Assembly (NCBI RefSeq): GCF_000237995.1
Contig: NC_016608.1
Span: forward strand, 1-36,338
Length of the DNA stretch: 36,338 nucleotides
Direction of reading: 5' to 3'
Origin: Pediococcus claussenii ATCC BAA-344
GTDB taxonomy: Bacteria; Bacillota; Bacilli; Lactobacillales; Lactobacillaceae
In this document: piece by piece, positions 6,877-15,505 of the stretch
How the letters are laid out: each line of letters begins with the position of its first letter
How positions within the stretch are numbered: position 1 is the first letter of the stretch
Made by a program: the position numbers and the translations under genes
The notes under the pieces: generated by a model
The model's input: only the letters and a program-made list of their open reading frames with translations
Database searches by the model: none
What the model was told of the DNA's origin: nothing

Positions 6877-7504
6877 ATCAGCCAGGCTAGATTGGGATTA
6901 CCAACCGCCCAAAATCAATGGTGGCAAAGAAACCATTGATGACATGAGCTTGGTGGTGGGTATGTATGGTAATTACGAAGTTACCAAAACGGGTAATCTC
7001 GCTGGCATTTTGGAAGTTAGTGGGATCAACCTTGATCTACTTAATGAAACCGAACAGCAAGACGTCTTTGAGGACTATGGCGCCTTTCTCATGAGTACCT
7101 TAGGTGAAGGGGTTGATGACACCTTACAGTTCTTAGAGCCGACAATTCCCGTCAATATGACAGCTTATCTCAATGGTCTCAAACGGCGGTATCTCGCTTT
7201 ACAAAAAGATAACCCCGAGCAACAGTTCAAAATCCAGCTCATAGCCAGTTATTTGGATCACTTTACTAAAGTCCAAGAATCCAAAAACATGACAACTAAG
7301 CAACATCTGCTAATCGTTAAGGTGCCAATTAAAGACAAAAGTGTTAAGAGCTTAAACCTAGCGGTCACTCATTTAGACGAAAAGATCGAACAGGTTAAGC
7401 GGGATATTGAAAATGCGTTAACGGACTTTGATGTAACGGCCAAAGTGTTGACTAGTCAAGAAGTCCAAGAGATTTTAAAGAACTTGATCAATTTTAATGG
7501 ATAG
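6845..7504 (+). CDS. TrsD-like protein, VirB4 N-terminal-type domain
   Basis: Two-hundred-and-nineteen-residue soluble protein. The stretch from GNYEVTKTGNLAGILEVSGI through LDLLNETEQQDVFEDYGAFL resembles the N-terminal (CagE/TrbE-type) domain of VirB4 ATPases. It has no Walker motif, and ends after a domain-sized segment with HLDEKIEQVKRDIENALTDF. It is 11 bp upstream of the complete VirB4-like gene. A separate small VirB4-N-like protein before VirB4 is also seen as TrsD in pGO1/pSK41-type systems (from memory). It probably forms part of the ATPase complex on the cytoplasmic side. Confidence 0.7.
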   Translation: MRLKKNKIANKSARLDWDYQPPKINGGKETIDDMSLVVGMYGNYEVTKTGNLAGILEVSGINLDLLNETEQQDVFEDYGAFLMSTLGEGVDDTLQFLEPTIPVNMTAYLNGLKRRYLALQKDNPEQQFKIQLIASYLDHFTKVQESKNMTTKQHLLIVKVPIKDKSVKSLNLAVTHLDEKIEQVKRDIENALTDFDVTAKVLTSQEVQEILKNLINFNG

Positions 7505-7515
7505 GGGGAAACAAA

Positions 7516-9531
7516 ATGAATTTTGGTGATAAAGTCATTGATTTGTTCATGCCAACCAAGAAAGAAAGTCAGCAAAATAGTGAACCAGCGGTTAATAAAC
7601 AAAAACCGGAGGTTGAAGACTTTACCAAGCTGATTGATCGCGATAGCTTGCATTCACTATTCCCGTTTAGCTGGGAACAGTACCCTACCTACGTCCAGTC
7701 GGGTGAGAATTTTATTCGGGTGTTAGCAATCGCTGACTATCCTAAGCGGGTGTATGGCAATTGGTTATCAGAATTGAAGCGCAAAAAAGGCGTTATCGAT
7801 ATTGTGCAGTATATCGAGAGCGCCAGTAACAATTCAATGATTACCTATTACAAGAAGACGATTCAAAATAAGGAAGCGCAGAAGCTGAATACGTTCGACC
7901 CGTATAAAAAGAAGATTCTGCAAAATTATATTGATTCAGCCAACATGCAACTAGATAAATACCTTGATAATTCTACCACATTTGTCTATCAACATATGTT
8001 GGTTTATCTGCGGGCTAACAGTTTAGCAGAATTAGATGACTTAACCGAGAACGTCAAGAATACGTTGATTAAAATACAAATGAAGCCCTTAGTGCCCGTT
8101 AAAGCAACTTTCCAAGCTTTTTGGTCAACAATGCCGATTAATGAAAACTTAATGAGTGATTATACGTATAAGGAAAGCAATACCGAGGTTGCTAGCTCAA
8201 TGTTTCCATTTGACGACGCAGAAATTCTAGACCTGAAACCAAGAAGTGATATTGAGGGTGTCAACAAGGACACAAATAGTTTAATTGCAGTTGATATGTT
8301 GGATCGTAACAAGACCTTGAACCAGAATATGGTTGTTATTGGTACTTCCGGTGTGGGTAAAACAACCTACATGATCCAGAAGATTTTAAGATATGCCATT
8401 CAAGACTATCAAATTTATATCATTGATCCAGAAAATGAATATACCAAAATTGTCGAAGCCCTAGGTGGGGCAGTCCTGCACCTAACTTCTAATGCTAAGT
8501 ACAAAATTAATCCAATGCAAATCTTTTCCGAGGAAATTTTGAGTGCTGATGAAGCCGTGACAAATCTTGATGAATTGGTAAAAGATAAAATTCAACGTCT
8601 GAAAGGTTTCTTTGAAGTCCTTAAAACCGGGATTACCCAAGTTGAACTGGCAATCCTTGATGATGTCGTTAAACAAGCTTACGTCAACAGTGGCATTTTA
8701 AAATATAGCCGCTTAAAAGAAATTAAAGACGATCAGTGGCCGACCTTATCCAATGTTTATGACGAGTTGGAGAAACTGGCAGATAAGGACGCCGACAAAT
8801 TCAATCGGGTTAAAGACTTCTACTACATCTTAGGTAGTTATACCCATGGTTCTAACAGCCTATTTGACGGCCACACCAACGTTAACTTAAAAGGGAAAAT
8901 CATTTCCTTTGATTTAAAGCCCCTACAAAGTGAACAGGAAGTCCAATCAGCGGCCTACTTGAATACCTTCCAGTATTTGTGGGACGAAATCACCAAAGAT
9001 CGGCATAGCCGCAAGAAATTGTTTGTTGATGAATTTCACTTTTTGACCTTGCACAAAGCGGCCGCCACCTTTTTCCACCAAGCATACAAGCGGTTTAGAA
9101 AGTACAATGCCGGAGCGATCGCCGGAACACAGCAAATTCAAGATGTGATCGAAGGCACGACAGATACCGGGCAGAACATTGGGGAAGCAATTATTGGGAA
9201 CTCCTATACCAAAGTATTCTTTGGTCTTGACGGTAAAGGCGTTGATGATGTGATTACCAAGTTAAGAATGACGTTCTCGGATAAAGAAAAGAAGCTACTA
9301 GAACGTCGTAGACAAGGCGAAGCCCTGATGATCTATGGTAGCCAACGCGCCTTTATGAAAGTTGAATTGACCGAAGAAGAATTACGACTAATCGACCCAG
9401 AAGCTTACCAAGAAAAATACAATCGTGAGACAGCCGAACAACCGGATTATCAAAAGCGCGTGATCTTAACTCCCAGTGAAATTGACGCTTTAACTACCAC
9501 CGAGGAGGAAGGAGGGACTTTAAATGAGTAA
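7516..9531 (+). CDS. trsE: VirB4-family conjugation ATPase (TrsE-like)
   Basis: Cytoplasmic ATPase that powers the type IV secretion channel. The Walker A motif is GTSGVGKTT (residues 276-284) and the Walker B region is KKLFVDEFHFL (about 499-509). Between them lie typical VirB4 features (YIIDPENEYTKIVEALGG; ISFDLKPLQ). Residues 1-260 form the VirB4 N-terminal domain. At 671 aa it is full length. GGGGGA-type spacing at 7503-7508 precedes the ATG. The gene overlaps the next start by 8 bp. It is the best conserved member of the operon and anchors the identification of the cluster as a conjugative type IV system. Confidence 0.93.
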   Translation: MNFGDKVIDLFMPTKKESQQNSEPAVNKQKPEVEDFTKLIDRDSLHSLFPFSWEQYPTYVQSGENFIRVLAIADYPKRVYGNWLSELKRKKGVIDIVQYIESASNNSMITYYKKTIQNKEAQKLNTFDPYKKKILQNYIDSANMQLDKYLDNSTTFVYQHMLVYLRANSLAELDDLTENVKNTLIKIQMKPLVPVKATFQAFWSTMPINENLMSDYTYKESNTEVASSMFPFDDAEILDLKPRSDIEGVNKDTNSLIAVDMLDRNKTLNQNMVVIGTSGVGKTTYMIQKILRYAIQDYQIYIIDPENEYTKIVEALGGAVLHLTSNAKYKINPMQIFSEEILSADEAVTNLDELVKDKIQRLKGFFEVLKTGITQVELAILDDVVKQAYVNSGILKYSRLKEIKDDQWPTLSNVYDELEKLADKDADKFNRVKDFYYILGSYTHGSNSLFDGHTNVNLKGKIISFDLKPLQSEQEVQSAAYLNTFQYLWDEITKDRHSRKKLFVDEFHFLTLHKAAATFFHQAYKRFRKYNAGAIAGTQQIQDVIEGTTDTGQNIGEAIIGNSYTKVFFGLDGKGVDDVITKLRMTFSDKEKKLLERRRQGEALMIYGSQRAFMKVELTEEELRLIDPEAYQEKYNRETAEQPDYQKRVILTPSEIDALTTTEEEGGTLNE

Positions 9532-10942
9532 ACCAAACCAGTTATTGAATATCGAGGTTGGCACCTTCAAGCGACAGGGAAACCAGTTAATTCTCGAACT
9601 CAATCACAATCAGTTTCGATATGACCAGTTGAGTGAGCTAAACGAATTAAAGGAAGCTGATGCCAAGTTCTTGCAGTTAGTCAACGTGGTTGAGCAAGGC
9701 CAGAAGGTCGTTTTAACTTATACCTTGCCGGATAAGGTCAGATCATTAAAGGAATTACCGCAGGAAAATAAGGCGATCCGGTCAGCGATTGCCAAGAAAA
9801 TTATGGCGCAAAAGGTGGTTAACGATAGCCAGTATCACGTTGCGTTGAACCCAGCTAACCTGTGGTATTACCCCATGCAACATGTTTGGTACGCCTACCG
9901 GGCCAATGAACTCATGCCTTATGATGATAAACATAGCAATTTAGCCAAATACAAAGCGCTGATTCTATTTTGTTTGACGGGGACGCCCTATGAACGGCTA
10001 CTAAGCAATCCTAAAGAAGCCCTAGCCAAACACCCGGACGACTATTTACAACAAGTAGCTAAAGCTACGTCGTTAAATGAGTTAACGGAAGTGGTTAACG
10101 GCATTGAGGACTTTGTGAGCTATCACGAATGGCAGGCAGTTGAAACGGCCCAGCAGAAAACCAAACAACGTTTATGGTTGAGTGTGGCCGGAGTGGCGAT
10201 TGTGGCCGTTTTGGCCGTCGGCTTAGTCCATAAAAGTGACGAAAGAAAGTATCAAAGCTTAGCTAACCAGAACCAAGCCCAAGTCACGCGATTAAAATAT
10301 AGCGGTCAAATTCAGACCGCTTTAAATGATCATAAGTGGTCAGAAGCACAAAAAGATATGCAACGAGCCGGCTATCCTGCAACTAAGCAAGTCAATGTCT
10401 TTTTAAAGCATGGTCAGTACCAGCAAGCCTTAAACGTTGACCCAAGCCAGTTGAATAAGGTTGTCAACACGGCTTATGCCAACAAGGATAGCGGGCAGGT
10501 TGCCAAGTGGGAATTGCCAACTAAGGCGACAAGCAAGCAAAAAGATCAATTGAAACTCGAAAAAGCGATTGTTAATTATGATACCAATACGCTTAATAAC
10601 CAATTATCCTTTACGACGAACGCTGATGTTTTATTGAGAATGGGACAAGCCTTCCTAGCCCATAACGATACGCAAGACGCCCAGACCGTCCAAACCAAAT
10701 TAGCCGGTGTGAATAGTCCTAAAGCTAAGTATTTAAAAGCCCTGTTAAGTCTCAATGCCGCTAAGAACGAAGTTAGCGACGCCCAAAAGAAGTTAGATGA
10801 CGCCAACAAGATTGATGGCAGTAAAGATAAGGATAAAGATAAGAAGGTGGATTCGGCTAAGTCGGACTTAAAGAATGCGCAGAGTGACCAATCAGCAGCG
10901 CAAAAACAAGTCGATCAGGCCAAGCACAAAGTGGGTGATTAA
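9524..10942 (+). CDS. EssB/YukC-like membrane protein (TrsF position)
   Basis: Four-hundred-and-seventy-two-residue protein. Residues 1-220 are soluble and include NPANLWYYPMQHVWYAYRAN and KYKALILFCLTGTPYERLL, which resemble the pseudokinase domain of EssB/YukC from type VII secretion. One membrane helix (WLSVAGVAIVAVLAVGLVHK) follows at about 224-243. The outer part has TPR-like repeats (LNDHKWSEAQKDMQRAGYPA, KHGQYQQALNVDPSQLNKVV) and ends in a lysine/aspartate-rich coiled coil. This order, cytoplasmic pseudokinase, one helix, extracellular helical repeat, is the EssB architecture. GGAGG at 9511-9515 precedes the ATG. It presumably links the cytoplasmic ATPase to outer channel parts. The relation to EssB is by recognition of motif and layout, not by alignment. 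Confidence 0.65.
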   Translation: MSKPNQLLNIEVGTFKRQGNQLILELNHNQFRYDQLSELNELKEADAKFLQLVNVVEQGQKVVLTYTLPDKVRSLKELPQENKAIRSAIAKKIMAQKVVNDSQYHVALNPANLWYYPMQHVWYAYRANELMPYDDKHSNLAKYKALILFCLTGTPYERLLSNPKEALAKHPDDYLQQVAKATSLNELTEVVNGIEDFVSYHEWQAVETAQQKTKQRLWLSVAGVAIVAVLAVGLVHKSDERKYQSLANQNQAQVTRLKYSGQIQTALNDHKWSEAQKDMQRAGYPATKQVNVFLKHGQYQQALNVDPSQLNKVVNTAYANKDSGQVAKWELPTKATSKQKDQLKLEKAIVNYDTNTLNNQLSFTTNADVLLRMGQAFLAHNDTQDAQTVQTKLAGVNSPKAKYLKALLSLNAAKNEVSDAQKKLDDANKIDGSKDKDKDKKVDSAKSDLKNAQSDQSAAQKQVDQAKHKVGD

Positions 10943-12097
10943 ATGCAAGTACTGTCTTTCGAATATAAGAAAAAGAAGTGGAAGTTGATTGCTTATATTG
11001 TGGGCGGCGCCATTCTGCTAATCATCTTGTTAATTGCGGCAGTAACAGGTCAATTGCAAGAAAACAGTTGTGATAACTCAACCACTACAGAAACGCAATT
11101 AGATAGTAAGAGCATGACAGAAAATGCCAAAAACATCTATGCCCACTGGAAACAAAAGTATGGTGCCACCCCACAAGCGGCCGCCGGTATCTTGGGGGTC
11201 TTACAACTAGAAAGTCGCCTTGATCCTAAGTCCGTTAATTCCAGTTCCGGGGCCACGGGCTTAGCCCAGTGGTTAGGTGGTCGAAAAGATAAACTGGAAG
11301 ATTTAGCCCATAAAGAAAATAAACCAGCGACCAATCTCGGGGTACAGTTGGATTATCTCGACCAAGAATTGAACAGTAGTTACTATGCGTCAAACAAGCA
11401 GATCTTTAAATATACGGACGTGCATAAAGCGACCAAATCCTGGTTAATGGATTATGAGGGTATGAGTAAGAACCCGGAACAATGGTATTTAAGCCAAAGA
11501 TACGGTTATGCCGATCACTGGTATTCCGTGTTTGGGGCGAGTGATCCCGTGGCCGGTAATACGTTAGACAATGCGAGTTCCGGCGATCTGACCGATCTAG
11601 GTTGTGATAGTGACCCGAGCTATTCCGGCGGTAGTATCGTTAAAAACGCAGAAAGTATGAAAGGCGATTTCTACTATGTTCAAACCCACCCCAGCCCCGA
11701 TTTAGGCAGTGATTTAAAGAATCCCAGCAAAACTGGTGGAACTGATTGTTCGGGCTTTGTCTGGTTAGCGCTTAATAAAGCTGGTTACAAGGTACCGGCC
11801 AACATGGGCTGGTTTACCGGCACGATGGCTAGTGACGCCAAAGGTAGCCATCAATATTTGAAACAAATCAGTGAAAATGACGCGAAAGCCGGCGATATTG
11901 TGATTGTTAATCAAGGCGCCGGGGCCGGCAACAACGGGCATACCGCCATTCTGCTAGGCAAATGGCAAGGTAAAGCCACCAAGATCATTGAGCAAGGTGG
12001 TGTCGGCGACAAGGTTAACGAAAGCACCTTTGGCACCGCCTTTTATAGCTTATTGAACGGTAGCGATGTAACGTTAGCCCGGCCAATCAAGAAGTAA
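10943..12097 (+). CDS. Two-domain cell-wall hydrolase of the transfer apparatus (VirB1-like, TrsG)
   Basis: Membrane-anchored peptidoglycan hydrolase that opens the wall for the channel. One helix (IAYIVGGAILLIILLIAAVT) is near the N-terminus. The first domain (about 50-200) is a lysozyme/transglycosylase of the phage-tail-lysozyme type: GILGVLQLESRLDPKSVNSS with Glu90 as the likely acid, then SGATGLAQWLGGRKDKL. The second domain (about 225-384) is an NlpC/P60 or CHAP-type peptidase with Cys269 in GGTDCSGFVWL and His333 in NNGHTAILLG. The start codon follows the previous stop directly. Combined glycan and peptide cleavage in one protein is known for Gram-positive conjugation hydrolases. Confidence 0.88.
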   Translation: MQVLSFEYKKKKWKLIAYIVGGAILLIILLIAAVTGQLQENSCDNSTTTETQLDSKSMTENAKNIYAHWKQKYGATPQAAAGILGVLQLESRLDPKSVNSSSGATGLAQWLGGRKDKLEDLAHKENKPATNLGVQLDYLDQELNSSYYASNKQIFKYTDVHKATKSWLMDYEGMSKNPEQWYLSQRYGYADHWYSVFGASDPVAGNTLDNASSGDLTDLGCDSDPSYSGGSIVKNAESMKGDFYYVQTHPSPDLGSDLKNPSKTGGTDCSGFVWLALNKAGYKVPANMGWFTGTMASDAKGSHQYLKQISENDAKAGDIVIVNQGAGAGNNGHTAILLGKWQGKATKIIEQGGVGDKVNESTFGTAFYSLLNGSDVTLARPIKK

Positions 12098-12110
12098 GGA
12101 GGACGAGTAA

Positions 12111-12728
12111 ATGAAACGCAGCATGGTTTTAAGTATTGCGATTGGTAGTTTGATCTTAATCATGTCATTAGGGGCGAATGCCTATCAACATAGCCAAGTT
12201 AAACAGGCACAACAGCAGATCAGTCGTTTACAAAAACAGAAGCGCCAAGTTAACCAGCAATTGACTAAAGCCAACCAACAAAAGCAGTTATTGAGCACCC
12301 AAATTGACAGTTATAAGACCTACCAAAATAATAAAGACAAAAGTCAGGCTGAACTTAGCTTTAATACGGTAGTCACCAAGTTCTTTAAGGTCATGAACAA
12401 CTTTAAGCCCAAGACCTACGGACAGCGTAAAGATGGCGTGAAAGACTTGATTTCCGACAAGCTATATCAGCAATACTTTTCAAATAAGGACACGTATGGT
12501 GATAGCAATAGTGTTTCAGCTAAGTTAAATCAACTGAACCTGTATACGCAAAGTAAGCAGGGGCAAAATATGAAAGGCTTGGCCGTTGTCAGTTACGAAA
12601 GTAAGAGTGGCGACAACGACTGGCAAAAGGCGACGGTACTTTATCAAGTGACTTTCGATACCACCACGGATCGAATCACTGATGTACAGAATCTTGGGAA
12701 CAGTTTTAAAGCGAGTGACCTTGATTAA
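12111..12728 (+). CDS. Membrane protein with coiled coil, VirB8-like candidate (TrsH position)
   Basis: Two-hundred-and-five-residue protein. It has an N-terminal membrane helix (MVLSIAIGSLILIMSLGANA), a coiled coil (QAQQQISRLQKQKRQVNQQL up to about residue 65) and an outer domain of ~130 residues (AELSFNTVVTKFFKVMNNFK, then YQVTFDTTTDRITDVQNLGN). One helix followed by an external domain of mixed helix and strand recalls VirB8/TcpC-like NTF2-fold proteins, but this is a topology argument only. GGAGGA at 12098-12103 precedes the ATG. Its end overlaps the next gene. Confidence 0.55.
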   Translation: MKRSMVLSIAIGSLILIMSLGANAYQHSQVKQAQQQISRLQKQKRQVNQQLTKANQQKQLLSTQIDSYKTYQNNKDKSQAELSFNTVVTKFFKVMNNFKPKTYGQRKDGVKDLISDKLYQQYFSNKDTYGDSNSVSAKLNQLNLYTQSKQGQNMKGLAVVSYESKSGDNDWQKATVLYQVTFDTTTDRITDVQNLGNSFKASDLD

Positions 12729-13083
12729 AAAAGTAAGCAAAGCCCTAGCGGTGATCGTGGTGATACTTGCAGTATTAGGCTTTGCAGGTCATAGCTATGT
12801 GAACCATGTTGAGAAAGAGAAAACAGTTGCGACGCTGGCTAAGCATTCTGATAAAGTTCTGTTCTTTTACCGTGATGATTGCCCGGATTGCCAAGCTATT
12901 TTCCACCAGATTTATTGGCATAACGTCATCAGTCACAACATCATTTTGATTAATATGAATCAACCGCAGAATCGGCATTACATTCAAAAATATCAGCTAA
13001 CGGCGGTGCCAACCTTGATTAGTGGCAATCAACGGTATGTTGGTACCAAGCAGTCGCAAATTAAACGAATCGTAGGTGATTAG
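12715..13083 (+). CDS. Membrane-anchored thioredoxin-like protein (CPDC)
   Basis: About 122 residues. The start is uncertain: GTG at 12715 or TTG at 12721, both overlapping the previous gene, are preferred to the ATG at 12682 because the protein then begins next to its membrane helix (ALAVIVVILAVLGFAGHSYV). The outer domain has FFYRDDCPDCQAIFHQ and a cis-proline-type AVPTLISGNQ, the hallmarks of a thioredoxin fold with a CPDC active site. It would act outside the membrane on disulfides, perhaps of transfer proteins; the two cell-wall-hydrolase cysteines or the pilus are possible substrates. Similar proteins occur in other Gram-positive transfer operons. Confidence 0.7.
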   Translation: MTLIKKVSKALAVIVVILAVLGFAGHSYVNHVEKEKTVATLAKHSDKVLFFYRDDCPDCQAIFHQIYWHNVISHNIILINMNQPQNRHYIQKYQLTAVPTLISGNQRYVGTKQSQIKRIVGD

Positions 13084-13085
13084 AA

Positions 13086-13556
13086 ATGAAAGATAGAAGC
13101 ATAGCTGTGATTAAAGCTAGTTGGCCGTATCTACTAACGCTAATCATTGGCTTGTATTTAGCGGAGATTTTAGCCGGAGCAGTCATGGCCTTGTCGCACT
13201 ATAAGCTAACTTTTGCGGATCATATGCCAACCGTATTAAAACAATTAGCCTTGCACCCCTGGCACTATTACAACTTGTATTTGGGTCAAAAGAACCCGGT
13301 ATTAATTATCGTCAGTATCGCTGTGATCCTGTACACCATTTATTTTGCTTTGAAACGCAATAGCAAGCACAAAGCGTGGGAAACTGCGGACACTGAAACC
13401 CACGGGAGTGCGACCTGGGGTGATCTAAAAGAATTAAGTGACCATTACTTTAGTATCAATGCCAAAGACCTCACCACAGCATTTAACAAGAGTACCAAGG
13501 CCGAAATTCTCAAATCATTATTGGATCGAGAAAAGTCAGCGAAGGGGGCAGATTAA
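13086..13556 (+). CDS. Membrane part of a split coupling protein (TrsJ position)
   Basis: One-hundred-and-fifty-six-residue protein. Two membrane helices (ASWPYLLTLIIGLYLAEILA at 11-30 and PVLIIVSIAVILYTIYFAL at about 71-89) frame an outer loop. The motif THGSATWGDLKEL at about 105-117 follows. In single-chain VirD4/TraG coupling proteins the two N-terminal helices and a GSAxW motif precede the Walker A motif in the same polypeptide. Here the chain stops and the ATPase begins as a separate gene 1 bp later. The protein is probably the membrane anchor of the ATPase encoded next, working as a two-subunit coupling protein. Confidence 0.65.
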   Translation: MKDRSIAVIKASWPYLLTLIIGLYLAEILAGAVMALSHYKLTFADHMPTVLKQLALHPWHYYNLYLGQKNPVLIIVSIAVILYTIYFALKRNSKHKAWETADTETHGSATWGDLKELSDHYFSINAKDLTTAFNKSTKAEILKSLLDREKSAKGAD

Positions 13557-13557
13557 C

Positions 13558-15111
13558 ATGAATGGGACAATTTTGGGGATCGTGGATAAACAGATTGTTT
13601 ACCAGAATAACAGCACCAAACCCAATCGGAATATCTTTGTGGTTGGGGGACCTGGATCATATAAGACCCAATCAGTCGTCATTACCAACCTGTTTAACGA
13701 AACGGAGAACAGCATTGTCGTGACCGATCCGAAAGGTGAATTATACGAAAAGACGGCCGGTATCAAACTAGCCCAGGGTTATCAAGTACATGTCGTCAAC
13801 TTTGCCAACATGGCGCATAGTGATCGCTACAATCCCTTTGATTATATTCAACGAGATATTCAAGCTGAAACTGTCGCCACCAAGATCGTTCAGAGTGAAA
13901 ATGCCGAAGGTAAAAAAGATGTGTGGTTCAGTACCCAACGTCAACTTTTGAAGGCACTAATCCTGTTTGTCATGAACCACCGGTCACCAGAACAACGAAA
14001 TTTGGCGGGCGTGACCCAAGTTTTACAAGAAAACGACGTTGAAGCTGAGGAAAAGGGCGCAGATAGTCCGCTAGACGCCTTGTTTCTTGATTTAACCATG
14101 ACTGATCCAGCGAGACGCGCTTATGAGTTAGGTTTCAAAAAAGCCAAAGGGGAAATGAAAGCCAGCATTATTGAAAGTTTGCTGGCGACCATTTCGAAGT
14201 TTGTCGACAAAGAAGTGGCCGATTTTACCAGTTTTTCGGATTTTGATTTAAAAGAGATTGGCAAAGCCAAAGTTGTGCTATATGTGATTATTCCGGTGAT
14301 GGATAATACCTATGAAAGCTTCATCAATCTATTTTTCTCACAATTGTTTGATGAATTATACAAATTAGCCGCCGATCATCACGCTAGATTGCCCCATCAA
14401 GTCGACTTTATCCTTGATGAATTTGTCAATTTAGGTAAATTTCCAAAGTATGAAGAATTTTTAGCAACATGTCGAGGGTACGGCATTGGTGTCACCACCA
14501 TTTGTCAAACCTTAACCCAGCTACAAGCCTTGTATGGCAAGGATAAAGCCGAGAGTATCTTAGGTAATCATGCCGTTAAAATTTGCTTGAATGCCGCTAA
14601 TGATGTGACCGCTAAATACTTTAGTGATCTGTTAGGAAAATCAACCGTGAAAGTGGAAACGGGTAGTGAGAGTACCAGTCATAGCAAGGAAGAAAGCCAC
14701 AGCAAGAGCGATAGTTACAGCTATACGAGCCGTTCGCTGATGACACCTGATGAAATCATGCGTATGCCCGAAGATCAGAGCTTATTAATCTTTAGCAATG
14801 CGCGACCAGTCAAAGCTACAAAAGCGTTCCAATTTAAACTATTTCCAGGGGCTGATCATTTGGTTAACTTGTCACAGAATGAGTATCAAGGCCAACCAGA
14901 AGCCAGCCAGGAAACCAACTTTCATCAAAGAGTAGAGAAATGGAAAGCAAAATTAAAGGAGACTGCTCAAAAAAGAGCCGCAAACAAGATGTCTCAAACA
15001 GAGGAGGAGCAACAGCAGGACAACCTAGACAGCGACTTAGAGAGGGTTTCAAATAAAGATAGTCAAACAGAGGAGCCAGAAGAGGACGACGATAACAACT
15101 TATTTGGCTAA
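13558..15111 (+). CDS. trsK: VirD4/TraG-family coupling ATPase (TrsK-like)
   Basis: Coupling ATPase that brings the relaxase-DNA complex to the channel. I start at the ATG at 13558 (AAGGGGG upstream, 1 bp after the previous stop); upstream codons of the longer frame overlap the membrane gene. Walker A is GGPGSYKT (30-37) with Tyr35 where the canonical motif has glycine. Walker B is VDFILDEF (about 282-289). Other family features are DPKGELYEKTAG and CRGYGIGVTTICQTLTQLQA. The end is acidic (TEEPEEDDDNNLFG). It has no membrane helix of its own, so it must be tethered by the preceding product. Confidence 0.9.
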   Translation: MNGTILGIVDKQIVYQNNSTKPNRNIFVVGGPGSYKTQSVVITNLFNETENSIVVTDPKGELYEKTAGIKLAQGYQVHVVNFANMAHSDRYNPFDYIQRDIQAETVATKIVQSENAEGKKDVWFSTQRQLLKALILFVMNHRSPEQRNLAGVTQVLQENDVEAEEKGADSPLDALFLDLTMTDPARRAYELGFKKAKGEMKASIIESLLATISKFVDKEVADFTSFSDFDLKEIGKAKVVLYVIIPVMDNTYESFINLFFSQLFDELYKLAADHHARLPHQVDFILDEFVNLGKFPKYEEFLATCRGYGIGVTTICQTLTQLQALYGKDKAESILGNHAVKICLNAANDVTAKYFSDLLGKSTVKVETGSESTSHSKEESHSKSDSYSYTSRSLMTPDEIMRMPEDQSLLIFSNARPVKATKAFQFKLFPGADHLVNLSQNEYQGQPEASQETNFHQRVEKWKAKLKETAQKRAANKMSQTEEEQQQDNLDSDLERVSNKDSQTEEPEEDDDNNLFG

Positions 15112-15125
15112 TGGAGGACATATTA

Positions 15126-15500
15126 ATGAAAAAATATCGGAAATATATAATTGCTGTGATGACAGTGTTACTGATTGCTGTCGGTCTAAACGCCTGCGGG
15201 AAGTCTACAGCACAGGATTTGCAAAGTAATAAATGGTATCTCAACCAAAAAGGACAAAGCTATAAAACCCAATTTAATAAAAAAACAATGATTATTGAAA
15301 CCCCCTTGATGAATGTAAATGCTAATTATTCAGTCAGTAATACTTCTGGTAAAGAATATTTAAAAGTAAATACTGATGATGAGAAGAATCAAAAATTTGA
15401 ATTAACTCAAATTAGCGATGGTTATAAAGCTAAAGCAATAAATAAAACTGCCAAAGCAGATGACGGATTAGGAAGCTTTGAATTGCAAAAAAGGAAGTGA
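15126..15500 (+). CDS. Small lipoprotein in the transfer operon
   Basis: One-hundred-and-twenty-four-residue lipoprotein. ATG at 15126 follows GGAGG (15113-15117). The signal (IIAVMTVLLIAVGLNACGKS) ends in the lipobox LNAC with Cys24 as the lipidated residue. The mature part is a small, polar, probably beta-rich domain (KWYLNQKGQSYKTQFNKKTM, LKVNTDDEKNQKFELTQISD). The gene is visibly more AT-rich than the genes on either side, which suggests later acquisition. A surface lipoprotein inside a transfer operon could serve in entry exclusion, but nothing in the sequence proves this and no family is recognised. Confidence 0.7.
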   Translation: MKKYRKYIIAVMTVLLIAVGLNACGKSTAQDLQSNKWYLNQKGQSYKTQFNKKTMIIETPLMNVNANYSVSNTSGKEYLKVNTDDEKNQKFELTQISDGYKAKAINKTAKADDGLGSFELQKRK

Positions 15501-15505
15501 TAGAT

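Noticed and set aside
13438-13557. N-terminal extension of the coupling ATPase by 40 codons
   Set aside because: It overlaps the membrane gene, lacks a ribosome-binding site and reads unlike the family; the ATG at 13558 is better.
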